The notes beneath the pieces are model-generated. The model saw nothing but the letters and a program-made list of their open reading frames with translations. It searched no databases and was not told the origin of the DNA. From contig NZ_JQNQ01000001.1 in the NCBI RefSeq assembly GCF_000745315.1, positions 3,720,001-3,784,000 on the forward strand: DNA of 64,000 nucleotides, written 5' to 3'. Below, in pieces: positions 1 to 8,214 of the stretch. Numbering within the stretch: the first letter of the stretch is position 1; every line of letters starts with the position of its first letter. Source of the DNA: Salegentibacter sp. Hel_I_6. GTDB lineage: Bacteria > Bacteroidota > Bacteroidia > Flavobacteriales > Flavobacteriaceae. The translations under genes were made by a program, and so were the position numbers.

Positions 1-1
1 A

Positions 2-421
2 ATGACTGATGAAAAAGACAAAGAAGGAAATTTGTTGCCTGACGATAAGCGTTTAACTGCTGTGGGAAAATTTGTTCGAAAAACATCTATAGATGAAATT
101 CCTCAATTAGTAAATGTTTTAAAGGGTGACATGAGTTTAATAGGCCCCAGACCTTTACTACCACAATATTTATCTCTTTATTCTGAAAGACAAAAAAAAC
201 GTCACGAAGTGAAACCTGGAATTACCGGTTGGGCTCAGGTTAATGGCAGGAATGCGATTAGCTGGACCAGGAAATTTGAATATGATGTTTGGTATGTAGA
301 AAATCTTTCTTTTGGCCTGGATTTAAGTATTATTTTCAAAACAATTAAAAAAGTTGTGATTTCTGAGGGAATAAATACCGCCAACATGGCTACCACAGAA
401 GCTTTTAACGGAAAAAATTAA
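2..421 (+). CDS. Sugar transferase (PglC/WcaJ family), 5' end outside window
   Basis: This is the C-terminal part of a bacterial sugar transferase that moves a sugar-1-phosphate from a nucleotide sugar to undecaprenyl phosphate at the inner membrane, the first committed step of surface glycan assembly. The visible 139 residues contain family hallmarks: the SIDEIPQL stretch, GDMSLIGPRP, and the KPGITGWAQVNGRN block. Family members are usually about 200 residues or more, so the ATG at position 2 is probably internal and the gene starts before the window. It stops 2 bases before the acetyltransferase gene and runs into aminotransferase and dehydratase genes on the same strand. This context suggests that the transferred sugar is a diacetylbacillosamine-like amino sugar, as with PglC or EpsL. 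The substrate is inferred, not shown. Confidence 0.9.
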   Translation: MTDEKDKEGNLLPDDKRLTAVGKFVRKTSIDEIPQLVNVLKGDMSLIGPRPLLPQYLSLYSERQKKRHEVKPGITGWAQVNGRNAISWTRKFEYDVWYVENLSFGLDLSIIFKTIKKVVISEGINTANMATTEAFNGKN

Positions 422-423
422 AG

Positions 424-1026
424 ATGAATATTTACGGAGCCAGCGGTCATGGAAAAGTAGTTTTTGATATTCTAAAAAGTAGAAATATCAAGATAGATTC
501 AATTTTTGATGATAATGATAAAATTGAAAAATTTCTTGGTTTTAAAGTTACTCACGAACCAAATAAAGAACAACTAAAAATACCTTCAGTTTTTGCAATT
601 GGAAATAATGTGATTAGAAAGCAGGTGGCTTGTAGGTTTACCGGTTTGATTTCTGAAGCGGTAAGTCATTCTTCCGCAATTATTTCTGAAGATATTGAGT
701 TTGGATTAGGTACGGTTATTATGCCAGGAGCTATTATTAATGCAGGAACTACAATTGGAAAACATTGTATTGTAAATTCCGGTGCGGTTGTTGAGCACGA
801 TGTGCAGCTTGAAGATTTTGTGCATATAGCACCAAATTCTGTGGTTACCGGGAACGTTAGTATAGGCGAAGGCACTCAGATAGGTGCAGGCGCTTCGGTT
901 ATACCCGGAATTAAAATTGGTAAATGGGCCTCGATTGGTGCAGGAGCCGTGATTGTAAAAGATATCCCAGATTTTGCCGTAGTGGTTGGAAATCCTGGAA
1001 AAATTATAAAATACCTGAATGAATAA
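424..1026 (+). CDS. Sugar O/N-acetyltransferase, PglD/NeuD type (left-handed beta-helix)
   Basis: This predicted 200-residue acetyltransferase has a short N-terminal Rossmann-like domain starting with the GASGHGKVVFDIL motif, which binds the nucleotide sugar in PglD. A hexapeptide-repeat beta-helix follows, with repeats such as GTTIGKH, GNVSIGEGTQIGAGASV and IGAGAVIVKDI. His and Asn residues within the repeats (EHDVQLEDFVHIAPN) match the PglD active-site region that uses acetyl-CoA. It lies directly after the sugar transferase and overlaps the following aminotransferase by 8 bases, so the genes are translationally coupled. By context it acetylates the C4 amine made by that aminotransferase. 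A sialic-acid O-acetyltransferase role is a less likely alternative. Confidence 0.88.
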   Translation: MNIYGASGHGKVVFDILKSRNIKIDSIFDDNDKIEKFLGFKVTHEPNKEQLKIPSVFAIGNNVIRKQVACRFTGLISEAVSHSSAIISEDIEFGLGTVIMPGAIINAGTTIGKHCIVNSGAVVEHDVQLEDFVHIAPNSVVTGNVSIGEGTQIGAGASVIPGIKIGKWASIGAGAVIVKDIPDFAVVVGNPGKIIKYLNE

Positions 1027-2173
1027 AGATAAAATTTGGTTATCATCTCCACACATGGGCGGGAATGAGCAAAAATTCGTCAATGCAGCTTTCGAAGCGA
1101 ACTGGGTGGCTCCTTTAGGACCTAATGTTAACGGGTTTGAAGAAGATATTAAAAAATATCTTTTTAAAAATTCATCAAATGAAGGCTCCGTTGCTGCTTT
1201 AAGTTCCGGGACTGCAGCCTTACATTTAGCTTTAATCATGTTAGGCGTTAAGCCGGGTGATGAGGTTTTATGCCAGAGTATGACCTTTGCGGCTTCAGCA
1301 AATCCGATAGCGTATTTGGGCGCAACACCTGTTTTTATAGATAGTGAGGAAAAAACTTTAAATCTATGCCCTAATCATTTGAAAAGAGCTATTGAGGATA
1401 GAATTTCAAAAGGAAAAAAACCAAAGGCAATTATCGCCGTACATTTATATGGGATGCCATATCAGGTAGATGAAATTAATAAAATTGCATCGGAGTTTGA
1501 AATTCCTGTTGTAGAAGATGCTGCAGAAGCGCTTGGTAGTACCTATAAAGGTAAGAATTGCGGGACTTTTGCTGAATATGCAATTCTTTCATTTAACGGG
1601 AACAAAATTATCACTACTTCTGGAGGTGGCGCATTGGTTAGTAAAACTCAGTCTGCAAAGGAAAAGGCTGTTTTCCTAGCAACGCAGGCTCGTGATGCTG
1701 CACCGCATTATCAACACAGTGAAATTGGATATAATTACCGTTTGAGTAATATTTCTGCAGGAATTGGACGTGGTCAGATGGAAGTTATTGATGACCGGGT
1801 GAATGCAAGGCGACAGATGCACAATTTTTATGTAGATTTGTTTTCTGAAATTGAAGGAGTTAAGGTCTATAGCGCCCCAAGTGATGATTATTTTTCTAAT
1901 CATTGGTTAAGTGTTATAAGTCTTGATGAAAATGAGACAGGGGGAATAAATCGTGAAGATTTGCGTTTACATCTTGAAAAATTAAACATAGAGAGTAGGC
2001 CTTTGTGGAAACCTATGCATCTGCAACCGGTTTTTAAAAATGCTCCTTTTTACGGAAATGGAGTCGCAGAGAAATTGTTTGAAAATGGACTCTGCTTGCC
2101 TTCCGGTTCTAATTTGACTCAAGAAGAAAAATCCCGAATTAAAACCGGAATTCTTTCCTGTTTTAAAAAGTAG
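1019..2173 (+). CDS. DegT/DnrJ/EryC1/StrS aminotransferase (PglE-like)
   Basis: This 384-residue PLP-dependent sugar aminotransferase has the family's N-terminal start (KIWLSSPHMGGNEQKFV), which resembles PglE and EpsN. Other recognisable parts are the SSGTAALHLAL segment, VVEDAAEALGS (the PLP-ring aspartate region), and SFNGNKIITTSGGGA, where the lysine of NGNK forms the PLP aldimine. It would convert a UDP-4-keto-6-deoxy-GlcNAc into the 4-amino sugar. The start ATG overlaps the end of the acetyltransferase gene. The length is normal for the family. Together with the dehydratase downstream it completes a bacillosamine-type nucleotide-sugar module. Confidence 0.9.
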   Translation: MNKDKIWLSSPHMGGNEQKFVNAAFEANWVAPLGPNVNGFEEDIKKYLFKNSSNEGSVAALSSGTAALHLALIMLGVKPGDEVLCQSMTFAASANPIAYLGATPVFIDSEEKTLNLCPNHLKRAIEDRISKGKKPKAIIAVHLYGMPYQVDEINKIASEFEIPVVEDAAEALGSTYKGKNCGTFAEYAILSFNGNKIITTSGGGALVSKTQSAKEKAVFLATQARDAAPHYQHSEIGYNYRLSNISAGIGRGQMEVIDDRVNARRQMHNFYVDLFSEIEGVKVYSAPSDDYFSNHWLSVISLDENETGGINREDLRLHLEKLNIESRPLWKPMHLQPVFKNAPFYGNGVAEKLFENGLCLPSGSNLTQEEKSRIKTGILSCFKK

Positions 2174-2187
2174 AATTTAATATAATT

Positions 2188-4164
2188 ATGGGGAATAAAG
2201 TAAATAATGCATTGAGAAATATATTATCGGGTACCGATAATGCACTTGATCTAAGAAATATTAAATACCTTCCCAGGTGGGCCGTGTACTTAATAGATCT
2301 TTCTCTGGTAGCTATTTCTACCTTATTTACTGTTTTAATTGTTGTAGATCTAACGCCAAACTATTACACGGTGCTTAGTTTCTACGATAAAGCATTTATT
2401 ATCATTGCGGTTCACGTTTTCTATTTTTATGTCTTCAAAACGTACGCAGGTATTATTCGCTACTCTTCTAATATAGATGCCTTAAAGCTTTTACTCGCCA
2501 CGATTAGTTCTTTTATCACCTTGTTGATAATTAATTATATAGCGTTTTTCGTTATTGACCAAAAGTTATTTTTAGTTGGCGGGTTATTGATTAATTTATG
2601 TATTTCTTTTTCTTTACTCTTTCTATTTAGATTAGGAGTAAAGCAGATTTATGAATATTTTAAATTGGTAAGTAGGGACGAGGATATTCTAAATGCTGTT
2701 ATTTTGGGATCTGATGAAAATGCAATTTCTATAGCAGGTGCCCTGGATATCGAAATTCCGCGAAGATTTAAGATCGTTGGATTTTTAACCAATGAGAGAC
2801 ATAATAAAAGTATTAGACTTCTGGATAAACCTGTTATTAATTATTCAGCTGAAATTCACAAAGCGGTAGAATCGGTAAACGCTGAAGCTGTCATCCTTTC
2901 GGAAAATAGCTTTACAGCCGAAGAAAAATTTAATTTCGTTAAGGACTGTCTAGAAAACGATATCAAAGTTTTTAATGCACCAATTATCTCTACCTGGGGA
3001 GAGGATACTCAACCTATTGCAAAGAAGGTGAAATCACTTCAAATTGAGGACCTTTTAGAGCGAGAGCCTATTAAACTCAATCCTGAAAATAAGATTGAAC
3101 AATTAACCGGAAAATCTATTTTGGTCACGGGCGGGGCAGGCTCTATTGGTAGCGAGATTGTAAGACAGGTAGCACAATATAATCCGAAAAAGTTAATAAT
3201 TCTTGACCAGGCTGAAACTCCATTACATTCTTTAAGCCTTGAGATCAATGCTAAATTCCCAGAGCTTAGCTGTAAATTTATAATTTGTGATGTTGGTAAC
3301 TTTAAGCGATTAGAGCTCATGTTCCAAAATCAACAAATTGATGTAGTTTATCATGCCGCAGCATATAAGCACGTTCCTTTAATGGAAGAAAATCCGCACG
3401 AAGCTGTTTTTGTAAATATACAGGGAACAAAAAATCTAGCCGATCTTTCTTTAAAATATAAGGTTTCACATTTTGTAATGGTTTCGACCGATAAAGCTGT
3501 GAATCCAAGTAATGTGATGGGAGCCTCTAAAAGAGCTGCTGAAATGTATGTTCAGTCACTTTATCACTCAATGGTGAAGGATGATCAAAATACTACTAAA
3601 TTTATCACTACCCGATTTGGAAATGTTCTTGGTTCTAATGGTTCTGTAGTGCCTTTATTCAAAAAGCAAATTGAAAAAGGTGGCCCGGTGACTATTACTC
3701 ATCCAGATATTATAAGATATTTCATGACTATCCCTGAGGCCTGTCAGCTGGTATTAGAAGCAGGTGCTATGGGGAAAGGTGGAGAAATTTTTATTTTCGA
3801 TATGGGAGAACCGGTAAAAATTATGGATTTGGCCATAAAAATGATTAAACTTGCCGGTTATGATCCAAATAAAAATATTAAAGTGAAAATAACGGGACTT
3901 AGACCCGGTGAAAAACTTTATGAGGAGTTGCTGAATGATGAGTGTAAAACGCTTCCTACACATCATAAAAAGATCATGATAGGCCAGGAAGTAGTTCGGG
4001 ATCATGAATTGATTAAAGAAAGAATAGAAAAGATCATAAAATCTGCTAACTCATTAAAGGCAGATAAAATGGTTAGTAAACTAAAAGTACTTATTCCAGA
4101 ATTTAAGAGTAATAATTCTCTATTTGAAAGTCTGGATAATAAAGAAGAAGTAATAAGTGAATAA
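2188..4164 (+). CDS. Membrane nucleoside-diphosphate-sugar 4,6-dehydratase (PglF/CapD/EpsC family)
   Basis: This 658-residue protein has four predicted N-terminal membrane helices (roughly residues 30-150), then a CoA-binding-like Rossmann domain, then a short-chain dehydrogenase domain with the NAD motif TGGAGSIGSE. The catalytic region reads STDKAVNPSNVMGASKR. The usual YxxxK tyrosine is a methionine (MGASK), which is typical of the large PglF/WbpM-type 4,6-dehydratases, while the TDK triad element is kept. It would convert UDP-GlcNAc to the 4-keto-6-deoxy sugar used by the upstream aminotransferase. It starts 14 bases after that gene and runs into the Wza-like gene, so it is part of the same operon. 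Confidence 0.92.
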   Translation: MGNKVNNALRNILSGTDNALDLRNIKYLPRWAVYLIDLSLVAISTLFTVLIVVDLTPNYYTVLSFYDKAFIIIAVHVFYFYVFKTYAGIIRYSSNIDALKLLLATISSFITLLIINYIAFFVIDQKLFLVGGLLINLCISFSLLFLFRLGVKQIYEYFKLVSRDEDILNAVILGSDENAISIAGALDIEIPRRFKIVGFLTNERHNKSIRLLDKPVINYSAEIHKAVESVNAEAVILSENSFTAEEKFNFVKDCLENDIKVFNAPIISTWGEDTQPIAKKVKSLQIEDLLEREPIKLNPENKIEQLTGKSILVTGGAGSIGSEIVRQVAQYNPKKLIILDQAETPLHSLSLEINAKFPELSCKFIICDVGNFKRLELMFQNQQIDVVYHAAAYKHVPLMEENPHEAVFVNIQGTKNLADLSLKYKVSHFVMVSTDKAVNPSNVMGASKRAAEMYVQSLYHSMVKDDQNTTKFITTRFGNVLGSNGSVVPLFKKQIEKGGPVTITHPDIIRYFMTIPEACQLVLEAGAMGKGGEIFIFDMGEPVKIMDLAIKMIKLAGYDPNKNIKVKITGLRPGEKLYEELLNDECKTLPTHHKKIMIGQEVVRDHELIKERIEKIIKSANSLKADKMVSKLKVLIPEFKSNNSLFESLDNKEEVISE

Positions 4165-4174
4165 AAATAACTGC

Positions 4175-4960
4175 ATGTTCAAATTAATTGGGAGGCTGGG
4201 ATGGTTTCTTGTTTTAAGTATTATTGTTTCCAGCTGTGCCACCAAAGATGATGTGGTCTATTTTGACAACGCAAATAGTCTTGAAGGCAAAGAAAATCTT
4301 TTAGATTATGAGCCGAGAATTGAGCGCAATGATGTATTAAGAATTAATGTTTCATCTTCTTCTGTCAACGAAGAAATTGTTGCTCCATTTCAAATGAACC
4401 AACAGGGCCAGCAAGGAAGTGGTGGAGGGGGTAATCAAAACCTTTCGCTCACGGGGTATTTGGTTAGTCCCCAAGGAACTATTAATTTTCCTGTTCTCGG
4501 TACAGTGGAAGTAGAAGGTTTAAGCCGAACAGAGATACAGCAAAAGCTACAGGAGCAAATTGCGGAATATGTGCGTAACCCTGTGGTGGATGTTAGGATT
4601 GTAAACTTTAGCGTTACTATTTTAGGGGAAGTAGGTTCTCCAGGGAGAGTTCAAATTACCGATGGACGTTTAACCATGCCGGAGCTTATTGCCATGAGTG
4701 GCGATATTACTTACAATGGAAGGCGTAAAAATATCAAGATAATTCGCGAAGTAGATGGTGTTAAAACTGTGGGATATATTGATATGACCGAATCAAATCT
4801 TTTTGATAGTCCGTTTTTCTATTTAAAGCAAAACGATTTAGTATATGTTGAGCCAACCTATAGAGCAGTTAAATCAGCCGGGTTTTTTACGAGTTATCAG
4901 GGTATAATTTCAGTAGGTACAACTATAATTAGTCTTTACTTTTTAATCAATAGTCTTTAA
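4175..4960 (+). CDS. Polysaccharide export lipoprotein, Wza/BexD family
   Basis: This outer-membrane lipoprotein of about 261 residues forms the export channel for capsule or exopolysaccharide. A signal sequence ends in a lipobox (IIVSSCAT). A Poly_export domain (DYEPRIERNDVLRINV) and a SLBB-like domain (VTILGEVGSPGRVQI) follow, with a hydrophobic C-terminal segment. A glycine/glutamine-rich insert (residues around 75-90) interrupts the first domain. I prefer the ATG at 4175. A GTG at 4157 is in frame and overlaps the end of the dehydratase gene, so it could be used through translational coupling. The stop is followed immediately by the Wzc gene. Confidence 0.9.
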   Translation: MFKLIGRLGWFLVLSIIVSSCATKDDVVYFDNANSLEGKENLLDYEPRIERNDVLRINVSSSSVNEEIVAPFQMNQQGQQGSGGGGNQNLSLTGYLVSPQGTINFPVLGTVEVEGLSRTEIQQKLQEQIAEYVRNPVVDVRIVNFSVTILGEVGSPGRVQITDGRLTMPELIAMSGDITYNGRRKNIKIIREVDGVKTVGYIDMTESNLFDSPFFYLKQNDLVYVEPTYRAVKSAGFFTSYQGIISVGTTIISLYFLINSL

Positions 4961-7366
4961 ATGGAAGAATTAAACGACTTCACCGAAGAAAAAGGAGAAT
5001 CTACCTTTGATTTAAAAGCAGAGATTTTTAAGTACCTGGCCTATTGGAAATGGATTATCCTGGGCTTTCTTATTGGAGGATTATTAGCTTACCTCTATAA
5101 TAGATACACAATTCCTAAATACCATACCGAAGCTACAATGATGATTGTAGACGATCAGGAAAAAAATGCAATGAGTGCTACACCATCTGGAGGCGGAGCT
5201 ATTTTTTCTTTGGAAGACGATGGTATTCAAAATCATATTGAAAAATTAAAATCCAAACAGCTTGTAGAAAGTGTAGTTAATGAATTAAATCATAATATTA
5301 GTTACTTTATAGAGGGAAATGTAATTACAATTGAAGCTTATAAATCGAGCCCAGTTTTAATTGAATTCATAACTTCCGATAGTATAATTCACGAGGTCTC
5401 CAAAAATTTAGTAGTTACTCCTACCTCAGATACCTCTTTTAGACTTGAAGATGAAGGCAGTCAGTATTCAGAAAAGCATAATATTGGGGAGTTAATTAAT
5501 TTAGATAATATTCAGTTCACTATATTACCCAAATCGGGTGAGGAAGAAGGAACTTTTAGGAGAACTAGTTCTGTGCATATAAAAGTTCAGCCGGTAAGGA
5601 CGGTAGCTGCAGAGTATATTTCAAAATTGCAAATTGCTCAAAAGGGACAGGCGAAAGATATTCTTACTTTAGGTCTTGTACAAGAAAACAGTGAGAAATC
5701 TGAAGACTTCCTAAATAAACTAATGGAACGTTTTAATGAGGAAGGTATTGTAGATAAACAGGAAGTCGCAGAGAATACTACAAAATTTATCCAGGATAGA
5801 CTGGAAATGATTACCACCGAACTTGATTCTGTTGAAGTTGGGATTGCTGATTTCAAGAGACAGAATCGTTTAATGGATATTTCAAGTGGAGCTTCAGAGT
5901 TTCAATCAAAATTCTCAGCGGCAGAACAGGAAATATTCACTCTTGAAACAGAACTTTCTCTTTTAGAATCTATTGAAGAAGTGTTAAGAAATCAGGGAAA
6001 CTATACGTTATTACCTGAAGTAGGTATAAATGAAGGTGGTGTTTCAGGGTTGATTAACTCTTATAATGCGCTAGTAATGGAGCGCAATATGTACCTGAAA
6101 GGAGGTACAGAGAAAAATCCATTAGTTGAGACAATTACAGAGCAACTTGATAGTTTACGTGAAAATTTATACGAAAATATCGAAAGTACGAGACGATCGA
6201 TAAATGTAAGATTACGAGAACTCAATCAAAGAGAAAATGTTGCAGAAGGACAATTTAGTAATTTCCCAGGGCTTGAGAAGGGAATGCGTAGTATTCAACG
6301 ACAACAGGAAATTAAGGAACAACTTTATTTGTTTCTTCTGCAAAGAAGAGAAGAAGCGGCTATTTCTTTTGCAGCTACTGCCTCTGTAGCTCGTGTAATT
6401 GACGCCGCATTTACAAACAATGCCCCGGTAGATCCAAAGCCCTGGCTTATATTAGTTGGTGGTTTTTTAATAGGTTTAATTATTCCAATTCTCATCATAT
6501 TTCTTAAAAATATGATGGATACTAAAGTTCATCATAAAGGAGAATTGCAAAGTTTAATAAAACATGTGCCTTTTATTGGGGAAGTTCCAAGGATCAACAA
6601 AGATCAAAGCGAGCAGATTGAACTAAACGATCGTTCACCTTTAGCAGAATCTTTTCGAATTTTAAGAACCAACCTGGCTTATCTTATTCAGAATAAAGAT
6701 AAGGAGCGTGGCGAAGTTATTTTTATTACCTCTACAATTAAAGGGGAGGGAAAGACTTTTGTTTCTTATAATATGGCCAGGACTTTAGCTAGTACTGGCA
6801 AAAAAGTTCTTTTAATTGGTGCTGATATTAGAAACCCGAAATTACATCGCTATGCTGATGTAACTGCTGGTGAAAAAGGCTTATCAGATTATTTATACGA
6901 TTTTGAAGTAACCGAAGATAAAATTATTTCTAAAGAACAAAGTGGAAGTATTAAAATGGATATGGTACTTTCTGGGCCAATCCCACCCAACCCTGCTGAG
7001 TTATTGATGAACGATCGTATGGAGCAACTTATAAACTATGCCTCAAAAGCTTATGACTATGTTTTGGTAGATACCGCACCAACCATGATTGTGACTGATA
7101 CGCTGCTCATTAGTCCACTGGCTGATACTACTTTGTATGTAGTTAGAGCAGAATTCACTGATAAGAAAATGCTAGATTTCCCTAAAGAACTAAAACAACA
7201 AGGGAAGGTTAAGAGTCCGGCGATTATTTTAAACGATGTGGATTATTCCAAATTCTCTTATGGAGCTAAATACGGTTATTCTTATGGCTATGGCTACGGC
7301 TATGGTGCAGATAAAGAATCTCGTTGGCAAAGAATTAAGAACAGTATGAGAGGTAAGAAAAATTAA
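4961..7366 (+). CDS. Wzc-type chain-length determinant and tyrosine autokinase
   Basis: This 801-residue inner-membrane protein has an N-terminal Wzz domain with a first membrane helix near residues 30-50, a long coiled-coil periplasmic region, a second membrane helix near residues 500-525, and a cytoplasmic BY-kinase domain. The kinase has Walker A (IKGEGKTFVSYN), Walker A' (LLIGADIRNPKLH) and Walker B (YVLVDTAPT) motifs. The C-terminus ends in a tyrosine-rich cluster (YGYSYGYGYGYG), the autophosphorylation tail. It pairs with the Wza-like exporter directly upstream and is the probable substrate of the PHP phosphatase on the opposite strand downstream. Together they would control polymer length and export. 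Confidence 0.94.
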   Translation: MEELNDFTEEKGESTFDLKAEIFKYLAYWKWIILGFLIGGLLAYLYNRYTIPKYHTEATMMIVDDQEKNAMSATPSGGGAIFSLEDDGIQNHIEKLKSKQLVESVVNELNHNISYFIEGNVITIEAYKSSPVLIEFITSDSIIHEVSKNLVVTPTSDTSFRLEDEGSQYSEKHNIGELINLDNIQFTILPKSGEEEGTFRRTSSVHIKVQPVRTVAAEYISKLQIAQKGQAKDILTLGLVQENSEKSEDFLNKLMERFNEEGIVDKQEVAENTTKFIQDRLEMITTELDSVEVGIADFKRQNRLMDISSGASEFQSKFSAAEQEIFTLETELSLLESIEEVLRNQGNYTLLPEVGINEGGVSGLINSYNALVMERNMYLKGGTEKNPLVETITEQLDSLRENLYENIESTRRSINVRLRELNQRENVAEGQFSNFPGLEKGMRSIQRQQEIKEQLYLFLLQRREEAAISFAATASVARVIDAAFTNNAPVDPKPWLILVGGFLIGLIIPILIIFLKNMMDTKVHHKGELQSLIKHVPFIGEVPRINKDQSEQIELNDRSPLAESFRILRTNLAYLIQNKDKERGEVIFITSTIKGEGKTFVSYNMARTLASTGKKVLLIGADIRNPKLHRYADVTAGEKGLSDYLYDFEVTEDKIISKEQSGSIKMDMVLSGPIPPNPAELLMNDRMEQLINYASKAYDYVLVDTAPTMIVTDTLLISPLADTTLYVVRAEFTDKKMLDFPKELKQQGKVKSPAIILNDVDYSKFSYGAKYGYSYGYGYGYGADKESRWQRIKNSMRGKKN

Positions 7367-7384
7367 ATAGCTACTTTTTCTGAA

Positions 7385-7435
7385 TTAAAAAATCCAAAGC
7401 TTTGTTTTAGATAAATAAAGCTTTGGATTTTTTAA
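7385..7435. terminator. Bidirectional intrinsic terminator between convergent genes
   Basis: A perfect 19-base inverted repeat (7385-7403 and 7417-7435, arm TTAAAAAATCCAAAGCTTT) surrounds a 13-base loop, with A/T runs at both ends. It lies between the Wzc gene and the convergent PHP phosphatase gene and can terminate both. The stop codon and last codons of the phosphatase gene lie inside the loop and right arm. Confidence 0.85.
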
Positions 7436-8138
7436 TTACTGGCTCAATTAATTGAAGCTGTTTTTTCTTCAGTTTTATATTTCCAATTTTCTCCAAATGT
7501 TCCAGTCGGTGAGCGTCGCTACTTATAAAATCTATCATTCCGTTTTCTAGAAGCTCATAGGCTTTCTTTTGCATTCCACTTCCATAGTGAGGGGTAAGGG
7601 ATAGCATATTTAGTTGAAAACTACAGCCTCGCGCCTTTAGATCTTCATATTTATTAAGATTACTGCCGTGGTAAAAAGCGTAACGCTCGGGATGAGCCAA
7701 TATGGGTTTCAGGTTCCTGTTTTGAATTTTAAATAATATTTCGGCTAGATTAATTGGCGCCTGGAAATAGGACATTTCTACCAGAACATAATTATCTACT
7801 ACGTTTAATACATTTTCCTTTTCCAACTGATCTATTAAAAACTGGTCCATCATATACTCACCGGCTGCTTTAATAGTATTTCCGTCAGGTAAAACTTTCT
7901 TTACACTTTCTAAAGCTGGAATAATAGTCTCAGGAGTATTTGGGTAAAACTCACCCATTACGTGGGGGCTGGCGATGAAATTAGTAACCCCAAATTCATT
8001 AAATTTCCTAATCATTTCCACACTATCTTCTGTGCTTTTAGCTCCATCATCAATACCGGGCAATAAATGATTATGGAAATCGGTGAAACCTTCCAGTAAA
8101 TCGGCTAAAAAAAATTTTTTCTGAAAAATGGATAGCAT
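7407..8138 (-). CDS. PHP-family protein tyrosine phosphatase (YwqE/CpsB-like)
   Basis: This 243-residue metal-dependent phosphatase of the PHP fold likely dephosphorylates the tyrosine tail of the Wzc kinase. Metal-binding motifs are visible: FHNHLLPGIDDGAK near residue 20, SPHVMGEF near 60, AHPERYAF near 145, and SSDAHRLEH near 205. It is convergent with the Wzc gene and shares a terminator with it. The stop codon lies in the terminator loop. The length matches YwqE and CpsB homologues. The pairing with Wza, Wzc and Wzi genes supports a role in exopolysaccharide control. Confidence 0.92.
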   Translation of the reverse strand: MLSIFQKKFFLADLLEGFTDFHNHLLPGIDDGAKSTEDSVEMIRKFNEFGVTNFIASPHVMGEFYPNTPETIIPALESVKKVLPDGNTIKAAGEYMMDQFLIDQLEKENVLNVVDNYVLVEMSYFQAPINLAEILFKIQNRNLKPILAHPERYAFYHGSNLNKYEDLKARGCSFQLNMLSLTPHYGSGMQKKAYELLENGMIDFISSDAHRLEHLEKIGNIKLKKKQLQLIEPVIKKSKALFI

Positions 8139-8214
8139 TTCTAAGTTTTAGATGCATAAAATTACATATTTTTAAATCGAATTAAGCATATTCCAATTGT
8201 CTTAACGCCTACTT

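Noticed and set aside
706..1239. Long antisense frame (177 codons) over the acetyltransferase and aminotransferase genes
   Set aside because: It lies opposite two clear enzyme genes, has a low-complexity Cys/Asn/Ser-rich translation and no recognisable motif. It is a shadow frame.
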